A DNA stretch of 64,000 nucleotides from Lepus europaeus (Eukaryota; Chordata; Mammalia; Lagomorpha; Leporidae). The notes under the pieces were generated by a model. It saw only the letters and a list, made by a program, of their open reading frames with translations, made no database searches and was not told where the DNA came from. Position 1 is the stretch's first letter. The number at the start of each line of letters is the position of its first letter. The stretch spans positions 177,693,401 through 177,757,400 of the forward strand of contig NC_084827.1 of assembly GCF_033115175.1 (NCBI RefSeq), written 5' to 3'. Position numbers and translations under genes: made by a program. Shown one piece after another: positions 39,552-51,225 of this stretch.

Positions 39552-40956
39552 GAGGAAATTTAATGCAAGGTGTCGGGGGAAGTCGTCCCACTGGTGCTGG
39601 GCGAACTGTGAATGCAAAATGCAGGCAGTGAAGCAACCCAGAGATGAAGCAACACACAGGAAGCCACTGCCACCTCTAAGCTGCAGGGACAAAGGGAGGA
39701 GCTGGGTATCACCCCAGGGATGACGAGCACGGAGGGCCTCGGGCCTCAGGAAGCTCAGCCACTGGAGAGGTATCCGGCCCCTCCTGCCTGGGAATGCTGG
39801 CCTGCGAGTCGCTTCTGCAGGTTGGTGTGGAGCAGGAGAGCGAGGGATGGATCTCAGGACAAGCTGGCCGGGCGTCAGAGCTGTATGTATGCAAGCCTGT
39901 AAGATGGTCTGGGGAGGCTGATTTGGAGGTGGGGCTGGGGGGGGTATGTGAAGCAGTCCTCAGCTCTGGTGTGCAGAAGGCCCCGAACTCTCCTGGAGTG
40001 CTGGTTTGGTTGATCCAGCTCGGCTCGAGGAGGTTTGGGGTGGGGTCTTGGAATGTGCATCTCTGCAAAGCGCCCAGGAGGTGCTGATGCTGTTGGAACT
40101 GGGACCGCACGTTGAGAAGGGAGACCTTGTAGAGGGAAGTCTCACTGAAATCTTGAGGTTATGCGGTTCTTTAGAAACTTCCCCCTAAGTCTCTAGCCTA
40201 CAGAAGATTTGATGTGTGTGGATTTGGGATGGCCGTGTATTAGCTTAGCATTTCATGCATGTTTGAGATCTTCATATGACCAAACCTTTAGTGCTGAAAT
40301 TGTTCCCACAAACACGTTACTTCCTTTGGATTGCCTGACCGCAGTGCACAAGAACCGCTCTGGGGGCCACATTGTAGGTAGAAAAAGAAAATAGGGCTGA
40401 CACACTGACACATTATAGGACATTTCATAATTGGAGTAAAGAACATTGTGATTCTGTGATGCTATCAATTAAGATGGAGTTTAATTTATTTAAAAGCTTC
40501 TAAATGTTTTTTCTGATTCTTTTTGGCTATGAATGTGAAAGTGCTTGTGTCTGTGATTTCAAATTTCAATATAACATTTTTTTTCCCATTGTGAAATTGG
40601 AGACATTAGGTAAAAGTTTCATGTTGTAAAAGGCTTTAAGAAAACCCAGGCTTTCTAAGATATAACCCATACACCGTGAAAGTCAGTCATTTAAAGTGGA
40701 CAGTTCGGTGGTTTTTACTATATTCACATTGTGCAACCCTCACCACAGTCAGTTTTGGAACATTTTCATCACCCCATTTCCTCCCAACTCCCTTAACCCT
40801 AGGCAACCACTAATCTACTTTTTGGGTCTGTATTTGCTGATTCTGGTCATTCTATATAAATGGAATCATGCAATAGATGATTTTTTGTGTCTGGCTTCTT
40901 TGACAGCATAGGATTTTCAAGGTTCATCCATGTTGTAGCATATATCAACTCCATTT

Positions 40957-41287
40957 TTTTTTTTTTTTTCTTTTTTTGACAGGCAGAGTTAGAGAGAGAC
41001 AGAGAGAAAAAGGTCTTCCTTTTCTGTTGGTTCACCCCCAGATGGCCGCTACGGCCGGCGCACTGTGCGGATCCGAAGCCAGGAGCCAGGTGCTTCCTCC
41101 TGGTTTCCCATGCAGGTGCAGGGCCCAAGCAGTTGGGCCATCCTCCAGTGCCTTCCCGGGCCGCAGCAGAGAGCTGGACTGGAGGAGGAGCAACCGGGAC
41201 AGAATCCGGCGCCCCAACTGGGACTAGAACCTGGGGTGCCAGCGCCGCAGGCGGAAGATTAGCCAAGTGAGCCGTGGCGCCGGCCGG
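40957..41287 (-). mobile_element. C-SINE, young subfamily
   Basis: Inserted in the L1 fragment; duplication AACTCCATTT at 40947-40956 and 41288-41297. Confidence 0.95.
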
Positions 41288-41426
41288 AACTCCATTTCTT
41301 TTATGGCTGCAGAATATTACATTGTGTAGAGACACTGCATCTTACTTACCCGTTCATCGGTTGGTGGGCATTTAGGTTATTTCCACTTCGTTGCTATTCT
41401 GGGAAATGCTACTGTGAACATTTATG

Positions 41427-41715
41427 TGCACTCTTAAAAAAGTGACAGAGAGAATGTTCTTCCATCTGCTGGTTTACTCCTCAGATCGCAGCAGCAGCTG
41501 GGATTGGCGTAGCCTGAAGCCAGGAGCCTGGACTGCCACCTGAGTCTCTCACGTCGGTGGCAGGAACCCAAGTACTGGGCCCATGATCTGCAGCGTCCCA
41601 GTGTATTAGCAGGAAGCTAGGTTGGAACCCGACTTGACACTTGAACCCCAGCACTTTGATATGGAATGCAGGCATTCAAATGGAGGCTTCACCTGCTGCA
41701 CCACAACACCCCTCA
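41427..41715 (-). mobile_element. C-SINE, older
   Basis: Minus copy AAAAAAGTGACAGAGAG to CTGCACCACAACACCCC. Confidence 0.82.
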
Positions 41716-41723
41716 CCATGTAC

Positions 41724-42023
41724 ATTTTTTTTTTTAATAAATCCTATCTACCATTTTTAAAGGAAAGATTTGTTTTATTTATTTGAAAGAATTATAGAGA
41801 GAGGTCTTCCATCTGCTGGTTCACTCCCCAAATGGCCGCAATGGACAGAACTGAGCCTATCCAAAGGCAGGAGCCAGGAGCTTCTTCTGGGTCTCCCACA
41901 TGAATGCAGGGGCCGAAAGTGCATTATCAGGGAGCTGGATCAGAAGTAGAGCAGCTGGGATTTGAACTGGCCCCTATATGGGATGCTGGGGCTTTAACCT
42001 GCTGCACCATAGCTCTGGCCCTG
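41724..42023 (-). mobile_element. C-SINE
   Basis: Minus copy; duplication CCATGTAC at 41716-41723 and 42024-42031. Confidence 0.85.
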
Positions 42024-42039
42024 CCATGTACTTGGTATT

Positions 42040-42378
42040 TTTTTTTATTTTTAATAAAGATTTTATTATTTATTTGAGAGGTAGAGTTATAGACAGAGGG
42101 AGATACACAGAGTTCTTCCATCTTCTGGTTCACTCTCCAAATGGCTGCAACAGCCACAGCTGAGCTGATCCAAAGCCAGGAGCCAGGAGCCAAGAGCTTC
42201 TTCTAGGTCTCCCACATGGGGTGCAGGGGCCCAAGGACTTGGGCCATCTTCTACTGCTTTCCCAGGCCATAGCAGAGAGCTGGATCAGAAGTGGGGCAGC
42301 TGAGACTCATACAGCACCCATAGGTGATGCCGGTGCTGCAGATCAAGGCTTTAACCCACTGTGTCACAGTGCCATCCC
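42040..42378 (-). mobile_element. C-SINE
   Basis: Minus copy AAAGATTTTATTATTTATTTG to GTGTCACAGTGCCATCCCC. A stray plus-type tail (CTCTGCCTTTCAAATAAAAAC) follows at 42381. Confidence 0.88.
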
Positions 42379-42423
42379 CAACTCTGCCTTTCAAATAAAA
42401 ACATCTTTAAAAAAATAAACATA

Positions 42424-42640
42424 GGGGCTGGTGCTTTGGTGCAGTGGGTTAATCTTCCACCTGTGGCACCTGTATCCTGTATGGGTGCCAGTTCTAGTCC
42501 CGGCTGCTCCACTTCCGATCCATCTCTCTGCTATGGCCTGGGAAAGTATTAGAAGATGGCCCAAGTCCTTGGGCCTCTCACTCTAGCTCTATATCTCTCT
42601 GTAACTGTGTCTTTCAAAAAAATAAATCTTAAAAAACAAA
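42424..42640 (+). mobile_element. C-SINE, internally deleted
   Basis: Plus head GGGGCTGGTGCTTTGGTGC to TTGGGCCTC, then directly the CT run and AAATAAATCTT tail. Confidence 0.85.
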
Positions 42641-42957
42641 AAGCAGAGTTAGAGAGTGAGAGAGCAAGCAAGAGAGAGAGGTAGAAAGAAATCTTCCGTC
42701 TGCTGGTGTACTCTCCAAATGGCTGCAGTGGCAACAGCTGGGGCTGGGCCAGGCTGAAGCCTGGAACCCAGACTCCATCCATGTCTGCCATGTGGGTGGC
42801 AGGAACCCAATGCGTTGGGCCGTATTCTGCTTTCCCAGGTTCATTAGCAGAGAGCTGGATCGGAAGTGGAGCAGCCAAGACTCAACCCAGCACCCATGTG
42901 GGTTGCTGGTGGTGCAGGTGGAGGCTTAACCTGCCGCAGCACAACACCCACCCCTAC
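42641..42957 (-). mobile_element. C-SINE
   Basis: Minus copy AGCAGAGTTAGAGAGTGAG to CGCAGCACAACACCCACCCC; abuts the preceding plus copy tail to tail. Confidence 0.85.
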
Positions 42958-42965
42958 GTTTGACT

Positions 42966-43262
42966 TTATTTTTGGAGTCTTACAGATTTATTTGAGAGGC
43001 AGAGACCATATGTGAGTGAGCTCCCATGTGCTGTTTCATTCCCCAAGGGATCGCGATGGTTGGGGCTGCTGCTGGTACCTGGGAACTCAGTCTAGGTTTC
43101 CCCTGTGGGTGGCAGGAACCCGGTTACCTGAGCCATCACTGCTGCCTCCCACACTGCACTGGCAGGAAGCCGGAGTCAGGAGCCGGCGCTGGGAATTGAA
43201 CCCAGGTATTCCGGTGCAGGATGCTGACATCTTCACCCCGCACGGCAGGCTCACTGCCTGGG
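42966..43262 (-). mobile_element. C-SINE, older
   Basis: Minus copy ACAGATTTATTTGAGAGGC to about CACTGCCTGGG. Confidence 0.75.
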
Positions 43263-43464
43263 TTTAACATTTTGAGGAGCTGCTGTTCTGTTTCCCAAAG
43301 CTGCCGCGTCTGCTTATGTTCCCACCGGCAGTGTGTGTGGAGGCCCTGGTTTCCTCACATCCTCACCGACACTTGCTATTACTCTGTCTTTGCCATCACA
43401 GCCATCCTAGTAGACGTGCAGTGGTGTCAAGGTTTTTAATGCCAGTCTCTCGTGGACTTTTGGT

Positions 43465-43735
43465 CCCGGATACAGTCGGTTCAGACCTGCTCTCCTGCAT
43501 ATGAGGCATGGGATCCAGGGCAAGTTTCTACCCTCCTCGGGATTTGGTTTCTCATCTGTATTTAGTTCTTGGGCTGTTGCGGTGACAGTGACTAGTAACT
43601 GCTCCGAAGCCTCAGTTTCCCTACCTGCAAAGTAGAAATGGTGAAGACAGCCCCTGGAATTAAGTGGACCTTCGATGTGGAATACTCAGCACGGTACCTG
43701 CTGTATAGTAAGGAGGCACAAAGAGGTTGCTTTGG
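43465..43735 (+). mobile_element. MIR-like remnant
   Basis: CCAGGGCAAGTTTCTACC, GCCTCAGTTTCCCTACCTGC, ACGGTACCTGCTGTATAGTAAG follow the MIR order in plus orientation. Confidence 0.65.
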
Positions 43736-43901
43736 GTTATTTCTGTCTTCCTGATTATTTTGGTTCCTAAATAGTCATCTCTCTGACCCATCTTCTTCCA
43801 GTTCAAGCTAGTTTGGGCAAATTGTAGTCAGAAGAGCAAATAAAAATAAATCTGGCCGAAAATTGCTATTGAACATCTTTTGTTAAAAGATTGATTTATT
43901 T

Positions 43902-44275
43902 GGGGCTGGTGCTATGGCGTAGTGGGTAGGACCGCAGCCTGCAGTGCCAGCATCCCATATGGGTGCCAGTTCGAGTCTTGGCTGCTCCACTTCCCATCCA
44001 GCTCTCTGCTGAGGTCTGGGAAAGCAATAGAAGATGACCCAAATGCTTGGGCCCCTGCGCCCGCCTGGGAGACCTGGAAGAAGCTCCTGGCTCCTGGCTT
44101 CGGATAGGCACAGCTCTGGCTGTTGCAGCCATTTGGGGAGTGAACCAGCAGATGGAAGACCTCTCTCTCTCTCTCTGTCTCTGTCTCTCTCTGTCTCTCC
44201 TTCTCTCTCTCTGCCTCTCCTTCTCTCTCTCTCTGCCTCTCCTTCTCTCTCTGTGTAATTCTTTCATATAAATAA
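43902..44275 (+). mobile_element. C-SINE with long CT run
   Basis: Head GGGGCTGGTGCTATGGCG; CT, CTGT and CTTCTC units at 44160-44255. Confidence 0.92.
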
Positions 44276-44321
44276 TATTTTTTAAAGAAAAATTTATATA
44301 TTTTATTGTGTAATTCCTTTT

Positions 44322-44372
44322 TTTATAAAGATTTATTTATTTGAAAGAGTCACACAGAGAGAAGTATTATCT
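44322..44372 (-). mobile_element. C-SINE tail fragment
   Basis: Only the 3' end: TAAAGATTTATTTATTTGAAAG and CACACAGAGAG. Confidence 0.7.
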
Positions 44373-45148
44373 TTCGTATTTGACTGATGCAGCAAATGCT
44401 TGGCATGTTAATCTATTTAAGTGCTGTGCTAGCACTGGGGGGTACCTTATTGAAAAACAATGTCAGAAGAGCCTGTGGGTCTGTGTTGTGCTGCAGATGC
44501 CGGCCTCTGTTCACAGCCTAGGGTTTGTGAAAGTTCTCAAGAACAAGGCCCACTGTGAGAGAAATCAGGTGAAGTTTAAAAGATGACAAGAGGGTAAAAC
44601 TGATTACCATGCTCAGAAATGCTTGGTGATCCTGGATAAAATAAGTACCTTCCTCCCAAATATAGGATGATAGTTGGTGTAACTCACGGAGATCTCATTT
44701 GTCAGATTATTGCTTATGCCTGTGCGGAGGGGAATACGGTAGCCTGCACAGCTTGTGCACATGAGCTACCAAAATGCGGAGTGAAACTTGGCTTGACCAG
44801 TTATGCTGCAACATATTGTACTGGCCTGCTGCTGGCTCGAGGCTTCTCAGTAGGTTTGGCACGGACAAGATTTGTGCAGGCCAAGAGGAGGTGACTGGAG
44901 ATGAATACGATTGTGGAGAGCTTTGATGGCCAACCTGGTGCCTTCACCTGCTGTTTGGATGCAGGCCTTTCCAGGACTAGCCCTGAAGGGAGTTGTGGAT
45001 GGAGGCTTCTCCAGGCAGCTCCCTGGTTGTGGTTCCGAAAGCAAGGAGTTTAATGCAGAAGTTCATCGGACACATCTTGGGGTAGAACGGTGCACATTAT
45101 GTGCATTACCTAATGGAAGAAGATGAAGGTACTTGTAAGAATTCTCTC

Positions 45149-45455
45149 TTGGGACTGGCACCACAGCAGGTTAAACTGCCTGCAATGCCAGCATCCCTGT
45201 GGACACCAGTTCGAATCCTGGTTGCTTCACTCCCGGTCCAGCTCCCTGCTAATGTGCCTGGGAGGGCAGCGGAAGACGTTCCAAGTGCTTGGGCCCTTGC
45301 ATGTGGGAGACCTGGATTAAGCTCCTGGCTTTGGCCTGGCCTGGCCTTGGCCATTGTGGCCATTTGGGGGATGAACCGGCAGATAGAAGATCTCTCTCTC
45401 TTTCTCCATCTCCCCCAACCCTCCAACTCTGCCTTTTAAATAAATAAAAAAAATT
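45149..45455 (+). mobile_element. C-SINE (left member of pair)
   Basis: Head GGACTGGCACCACAGCAGG, tail TTTTAAATAAATAAAAAAA. Confidence 0.88.
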
Positions 45456-45770
45456 TTTTTTAAGATTTATTCATTTATTTGAAAGGCAGAGCTACAGAGA
45501 GGCAGAGGCAGAGAGAGAGAAAGAGGTCTTCCATCTGCTGGTTCACTCCCCAAATGGCCACAATGACTGGACTCGGGCCTGTCTGAAGCCAGGAGCCAGG
45601 AGATTTCTCTGGGTGTCCCATGTGGGTGCAGGGGCCCAAAGACTTGGGCCATCTTCTGCTTTCCCAGGCCATAGCAGAGAGCTGGTTGGAAGTGGAGCAG
45701 CTGGGTCTCAAAGCAGTGCTCCTATGGGATGCCTGCATTGCAGGTGGCAGCTTTCCCTGCTACGGGCCCC
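45456..45770 (-). mobile_element. C-SINE (right member of pair)
   Basis: TTAAGATTTATTCATTTATTTG to CCCTGCTACGGGCCCC. Confidence 0.9.
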
Positions 45771-46003
45771 AAACAAGAAGTGATTCTCTCAGGACATAAA
45801 GAACATTGAGACTCCAGGCGTGATGGAGGAGATGTGTAAGAAAGCTCACCACACTGCTGTACCGGAGACTTCAGTGTGTGAGAAGAAGCCCAAGAGAGAA
45901 GTTAGGAAGAGGTGGAACTGTCCCAAGGTGTCCCTTGCCCAGGAGAAAGGTTGGGTAGCTCAAAAGAAAGTAAGCGCAGCTCAGGAGCAGGCCGCTGAGA
46001 GGT

Positions 46004-46512
46004 TGACCAAACAGCTTTCTGTGAGGATTCTTCTGATGAAGACAGTCAATTTATTGACCAACCGAAAAAAACAGACTTGAGTGAATAGAAGACAAAGCAG
46101 CCACCGTCAGTGTGAAGTTGTGGTGGTGACGAGTGCTGATCAGGAGAGGGCCAGAGTGTGCCAGGAGGGCCCCGCAGGTGGATTTGACGTGCTCTCGGCC
46201 GTCTGGGAAGGGCTTCTTGGGGAAATGGCCACTTGGCCGAGATCTGAAAGGTGGTGGGGAAGGGACTTCTGCTTCTGGCGGTGGTGGGCTGAGAACTGAG
46301 AGCCGTCCTGCCAGGCATGGTCCGCCGTGAGAGGACGTGGCTGAGGGCTGGGGTCTGGGCCGGTGAAGGTCTGTGGAGGAGAGTGTGGCAGGCGGGGCTG
46401 CTTTGACTTTGGAATCAGCGGGGTCTGCAGTGGGCGTTGTGTTCCACACAAGTCTGGTGCACCCTTAACCTCGTAATGTAACCTTAGTAGGACGTAGGGT
46501 TTTTGTAGATAG
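46004..46512. other. Sequence after the RPL5 pseudogene
   Basis: 46004-46080 may be decayed RPL5 3' UTR. The rest holds nothing that I can assign. Confidence 0.4.
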
Positions 46513-46529
46513 TTAAAGATCCCGGGATG

Positions 46530-46774
46530 GAGGCCGGTGCTGTGGCTCACTCGGTAATCCTCTGCCTGCGGCGCCGGCATCCCACATGGGCGCTGGGTTC
46601 TAGTCTCGGTTGCTCCTCTTCCAGTCCAGCTCTCTGCTGTGGCCCGGGAAGGCAGTGGAGGATGGCCCAAGTGCTTGGGCCCTGCACCCGCATGGGAGAC
46701 CAGGAAGAAGCACCTGGCTCCTGGCTTCGGATCGGCGCAGCGGCCATTTGGGGGGTAAACCAATGGAAGGAAGA

Positions 46775-46817
<43 letters not shown>

Positions 46818-46867
46818 GTCTCTCTGTCTCTGTCTGTCTATAACTCTACCTGTCAAATTAAAAAAAT
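46530..46867 (+). mobile_element. C-SINE, young subfamily
   Basis: 17-bp duplication TTAAAGATCCCGGGATG (46513-46529) and TTAAAGATCCCGAGATG (46868-46884), one mismatch. Confidence 0.95.
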
Positions 46868-48348
46868 TTAAAGATCCCGAGATGAAACCATCCTGAATTT
46901 CGGGTGAAGTCTGATATAGTCTGATATCTTTCTAACAGAAAATAGAGGGAGGTTTGGACACTTGGAGAGAAAACAGCCCGAGATTAGCTGCTGCCACAGA
47001 TGGAGGAGGCCTGGGGCCCCTGCGAGCTGGGAGAGGTGATGGTGGGCCCTTTAGGAGGAGGACAGCCCTGCTGACCTCTCGCTGTCAGACGTCTGCCTCC
47101 GGGATTGTAAGGCGACACACTTCTGTTGATGAGTACTTGGTGTTGGCGCCCCTGGGGAATCCTACAGGGGGCTGTGGGGGCAGCAGTCGAGGGTGAACCC
47201 TGATTTGGAGTGAGATCCCAGAAAGCCACTTCCAGGGGATGGGGATGAGCCAGAAATAAAATTTTGGAAGGCCTGTCACCCTGCTTGCGTCATCTCAGCT
47301 TTCTGAAATCAGCGTGAGCCAAGGGTGCCCGCGTCTCCAGATTCCCAGCAGGAGCAGACCGATCTCCACTAGGGAACGAGGGAGGAAGTGCACCTGCAGT
47401 ACTTCCTCAAGCTGGTTCGTAAATTCACTGTTCTGTCCAAAACAAGATTCCCAGGGAGGCCTGACGGAGAGTTACAGCCAAGAGACAGAACAGACTGTAG
47501 AGGCAGGCCCAGGGGCCTCACACGAAGCCGTCCCTCCTTCATTCCAGGAGATAAAAGGAGTCTGGCGAGAATTAGATACCATAAAGAAGATGCAAATAAG
47601 GATTCTAAAATGGAAAAGTGTAATAATCAAAATTAACCAAAGGAAAGGCAGATTAGACACAGCTGAAAATATTTAGGGACCAGAAACTAGTTCAGAAGAA
47701 AATAACCACTGGGAAGCCTGGGGAGAAAACAATGGGGCGGTTGAGGAGAAGGCAGGGGCCGGGGGAACAGGAGCGACGTCTGCTGTGTGTCCCAGGCCGG
47801 GGGGACAGGAACGAGGTCTGCTGTGTGTCCCAGGCAGCATGGCAGTATTTGAAAGGAGGAAGCCTGAGAATGTCCCACGGTTAGAGGAAGGCAGCGTCCG
47901 CGGATCTCCTAACCCGTGAACGCGGAGGATGCCGCACGGAGGTGCCGTGTCCTTGAACTGCGGAAGCCGTAGATACTGAGACCCAGACGGTGGCCCGAGG
48001 CTGTTGACCCCGACAGCGGCGGCTGCAGGGGAGAGGTCAGTTGGAATTTGTGTCGGAGAAGCTGACTGCTAACCCAGGGGTCCTTTGCACAGCAAAATGA
48101 GCCTTCAGAAATAGTGTTGAAATAAAGATATTTTCAAATAAGCAGACCCACACTAAAGGAAACATTAAGGGTTTTTGGTTTGTTTGTTGTGGCCAAAGGA
48201 GACTGATCTCTGGGGAAAGGTAGGGGCTGCAGGAAGGAAGGAAGAGCAGCATAAGGCAGGCACATGGCACAGCCCCAGGGATTACTGATGGTTACGGTTA
48301 GTTATGTCTCTGGGCTTAAAAATGTGTGCGACGCTGAAATACCTGAGG

Positions 48349-48665
48349 GCTGGCCTTGTGTGCAATGGGTTAAGCTGCTGCATGCAGCCCCGGTGTCCCA
48401 TGTGGGCGCCGGTTCAAGTCCCGGCTGCTCCACTTCCAGTCCAGCTCCCTGCTAATGCTTCTGGGAAAGTAGCGGAAGATGGCCCAGGTACTTGGGACCC
48501 TGCCATCCACGTAGGAGAATCAGGTTCCAGGCTCCTGGCTTTGGCCTGGCCTTAGCCCTGACTGTTATGGCCACTTGGGGAGTGAATCAGTGGACAGAGG
48601 ATAGCTCGCTCTCATCCCCCCCCCCCCCCCCCCCCCCCCCCAGTAACTCTTCCTTTTAAATAAGT
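48349..48665 (+). mobile_element. C-SINE with poly-C run
   Basis: Head GAGGGCTGGCCTTGTGTGC, tail CCTTTTAAATAAGTAAATA. The usual CT run is replaced by about 26 C at 48617-48642. Confidence 0.88.
48617..48642 (+). repeat. Poly-C homopolymer
   Basis: About 26 consecutive C. Confidence 0.9.
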
Positions 48666-49111
48666 AAATATTTTTCAAAGTTGAAATGCAGGACAGGGAC
48701 AATGTCACCTAGTTGGAAAGGAGGTCAGTGGAGTTCTCACATTTCCAGAGAGCAGGAAAAGGCCCCAGTAAATGCCAGAAGGTCAGGGATACATGTAATC
48801 CATGGTAGCCATTAGAATTGTGATAGATTATGTGATGTCTAGGCTAAAAGGTGAGGAAAATGGAATAGAAATAAATTCTAAGTCTGAAAGAAGGCAGGAG
48901 AAGAAACGTTGTACAAGTGAGACCAACAGGAAGCAGAGGAAAAAAAAGCCTTCAGTACCTCCTGGTTAGTGATGACATTAGATGTGAGCGTACTTAAACG
49001 CTGCAGCTCACGACAGAGACTTTGAGCTAGGCTATGCAAGTGGAACCTGAAGGGGTCATTTACAGGGATTTAGTTAAGACAAGTAAGGATACAGAGAGGG
49101 AGAGGGATGGG

Positions 49112-49400
49112 AGGTGAGCGACTGGCCTGGTGGTTAGGGTGCTGCTTGGGATGCCCGCGTACCCACGGGAGTGCCTGCGTTTGGCTGCTGGTGTTGGCTG
49201 CTACTGCAGCTGTCTGCTGATGTGGGCCCTGGGAGGCAGCATGTCGACTGAAATAGTTGGGTTCTTGCCACTTACTGGGGAGGCCTGGATTGAGTTCTTG
49301 GCTCCTGGCTTTGGCCCTGCCGCTATTGTGGTCATTTAGGGAATGAACTAGTGGGTGGGCACTCTCTCCATGTCCTTCTCAAAAAAGAAAAATAAAAGAA
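49112..49400 (+). mobile_element. C-SINE, older
   Basis: GAGCGACTGGCCTGGTGGTTAG to CTCAAAAAAGAAAAATAAAA. Confidence 0.75.
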
Positions 49401-49676
49401 TAGACAAAAATATTGTGCAAATACTAACCAAAGGGAGTTAGTATAGCTATTTTAATATGATATAGAGTACTCTCTGAAGCTAAAAATTACAGGTAAAGAT
49501 ATGATACTGATAAATGGCTCATTCCAGATATAATAATTTAAAATTTGTACCTAATAACATTTTAAGATATGTAAAAGAAAATTAACATAATTGTAGTTTG
49601 AATAGCAAATCATAGTGGAATATTTTAACACATCCATCTTAGTTGCTGTTACAGCAAGCAGACAAAAAATGTGTAG

Positions 49677-49965
49677 GGAGGCGTGGTTGTTGTGGCACGG
49701 CGGAGTAAGCTGCTGCCTGGGACTCCCACATCCCGTCCTGGAGGACCTGGCCTGTGTCCCAGCTGCTTTGCTTCCGATCCAGCCTCCTCCTGATGTGCAT
49801 CCAGGGTGGTAGCAGATGATGGCTCAGTGCATGGGTCCCTGCCATCCATGTGGCTTTGGCCTGGCCCAGTCCTGGCTATTACTGGCCTTTGGGGAGTGAA
49901 CTCGTGGGTGGAAGATCTCCCTCTCTCTCTTGCTCTGCATTTCAGATAAATAAAAATAAAAATAA
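49677..49965 (+). mobile_element. C-SINE, older
   Basis: GGAGGCGTGGTTGTTGTGGC to TTTCAGATAAATAAAAATAA. Confidence 0.78.
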
Positions 49966-50243
49966 ATAAGCATTAAAAATAAGAGCACTAAAATGATAAC
50001 TTACATTCCTTAAAAATTTATAAAAATACAGAATAATTGAACAACTTAATGAAGATGTTTAGAATATTGTACCTAATAATTGTCAAATCTATGTTCTTTT
50101 TAAATACAACAGTACATTTGTCAAAATTCATTATATACTAGCCAGAAAGGAAGTCGCAACAACTTTAGGAGGATTAAAATTATATAGAGTATGTTCTCTG
50201 ACAACTGTGAAATTAAGCCAGAAATCAATGAAAAGAAACAATT

Positions 50244-50563
50244 TTTTCTAGATTATTTAGTTGAAAGGCAGAGTGACACAGAGAGAAGGACAGAGATTGC
50301 TTGTATCCACTGGTTTACTCTTCAGATGGCCGCAACAACCACATGTGGTATGGGCTGAAGCCAGGAGCTCAGAACTCTATGCTGCTCTCCCACATGAGTA
50401 GCAGGGGTCCACATACTTGGGCCAGCATCTCCTGTCTCCCATGTGCACTAGCAGGAAGTTGGAGTGGAAGTGCTGCAGCCAGGACTGAAATTGGTACCTG
50501 ATATGGGATGCAGGCGTCACAACTGGCGGCTTAACTTGCATCTATCTCCACAGTGCTCGGCCA
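50244..50563 (-). mobile_element. C-SINE, older
   Basis: TCTAGATTATTTAGTTGAAAGG to CTCCACAGTGCTCGGCC. Confidence 0.82.
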
Positions 50564-50874
50564 AAAGAAAGTCTTGATGTAATTGGAAATTTATAAATAT
50601 TTCTGAATGAGACAAAGAAAGCTAGAAAATATTTTGGTTCAAAGGATGGCAATATTTTATATATACATACATATATGCACACACCTATGGAATATAGCTG
50701 AAATCATATTTAGACAGAAATTTATAACTAATACATGTATAAGAAAAGAAGACATGCCAGAAGTTCATTAAAGTAAGGTACGTTAACAATTTGCTTAAAG
50801 ATGGGGGTATGTTGTGACAGATGCATTGTTAGCCAGTTTCTTTGTTGTGTGAGTGTAATAAAGTGTCCACATAG

Positions 50875-51210
50875 GCCTGCGCCGCAGCTCACTAGGCTAA
50901 TCCTCTGCCTGTGGTGCCGGCACCCCGGGTTCTAGTCCTGGTTGGGGCACATGATTCTGTCCCAGTTGCTCCTCTTCCAGTCCAGTTCTCCGCTGTGGCC
51001 CGGGGAGGCAGTGGAGGATGGCCCAAATGCTTGGGCCCTGCACCCGCATGGGAGACCAGGAGGAAACACCTGGCTTCTGGCTTCGGATTGGCGCAGCGTG
51101 CCGGCCGTAGCGGCCATTTGGGGGGTGAACCAACGGAAAGAAGACCTTTCTCTCTGTCTCTCTCTCGTTGTCTAACTCTGTCCAAAAAAACAAAACAAAA
51201 CAAAACAAAA
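50875..51210 (+). mobile_element. C-SINE, young subfamily, CAAAA tail
   Basis: Head GCCTGCGCCGCAGCTCACTAGG; tail of CAAAA units; perfect 15-bp duplication AAAGTGTCCACATAG at 50860-50874 and 51211-51225. Confidence 0.95.
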
Positions 51211-51225
51211 AAAGTGTCCACATAG

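Larger units (their letters stand above)
40655..43440 (-). mobile_element. Ancient LINE-1 3' end broken up by SINEs
   Basis: Segments 40655-40956, 41288-41426 and 43263-43440 read in order as one reversed L1M-like 3' end: CATTGTGCAACCCTCACCAC, GGTTCATCCATGTTGTAGC, GGCTGCAGAATATTACATTG, GTTGGTGGGCATTTAGG, ACATCCTCACCGACACTTGC. Everything between is SINE. Confidence 0.75.
45137..45790. mobile_element. SINE pair inserted in the RPL5 pseudogene, with target-site duplication
   Basis: The pseudogene stretch AAGAATTCTCTC (45137-45148) reappears as AAGAAGTGATTCTCTC at 45775-45790. Between the copies lie a plus SINE (about 45149-45455) and a minus SINE (about 45456-45770). A single duplication flanking both suggests that the second SINE landed in the A-rich tail of the first. 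Confidence 0.8.
44518..46003 (+). pseudogene. Processed pseudogene of ribosomal protein L5, split by two SINEs
   Basis: An intronless, decayed copy of the RPL5 coding sequence. The left part (44518-45148) reads GFVKVLKNKAH, QVKFKR, EGKTDYHAQK, then in another frame [19 protein letters not shown] and CTGLLLAR, then [14 protein letters not shown] and [13 protein letters not shown]. The right part (45775-46003) reads [40 protein letters not shown]. The start codon is CTA, an in-frame TGA occurs after QVKFKR, and there are several frameshifts. The lack of introns points to LINE-1-mediated retroposition. An A-rich run at about 46064 may be the remnant of the poly(A) tail. Not expected to make a protein. 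Confidence 0.93.
47390..50770 (+). mobile_element. Ancient LINE-1, ORF1-end to ORF2 region, broken up by SINEs
   Basis: AT- and A-rich segments 47390-48345, 48670-49110, 49400-49675, 49966-50240 and 50565-50770 follow the order of an old L1M-type element: TTGAAATAAAGATATTTTCA, AGCAGACCCACACTAAAGG, TAACCAAAGGGAGTTAGTAT, TTAAGCCAGAAATCAATG, CATATTTAGACAGAAATTTA. No open frame survives. Confidence 0.65.
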
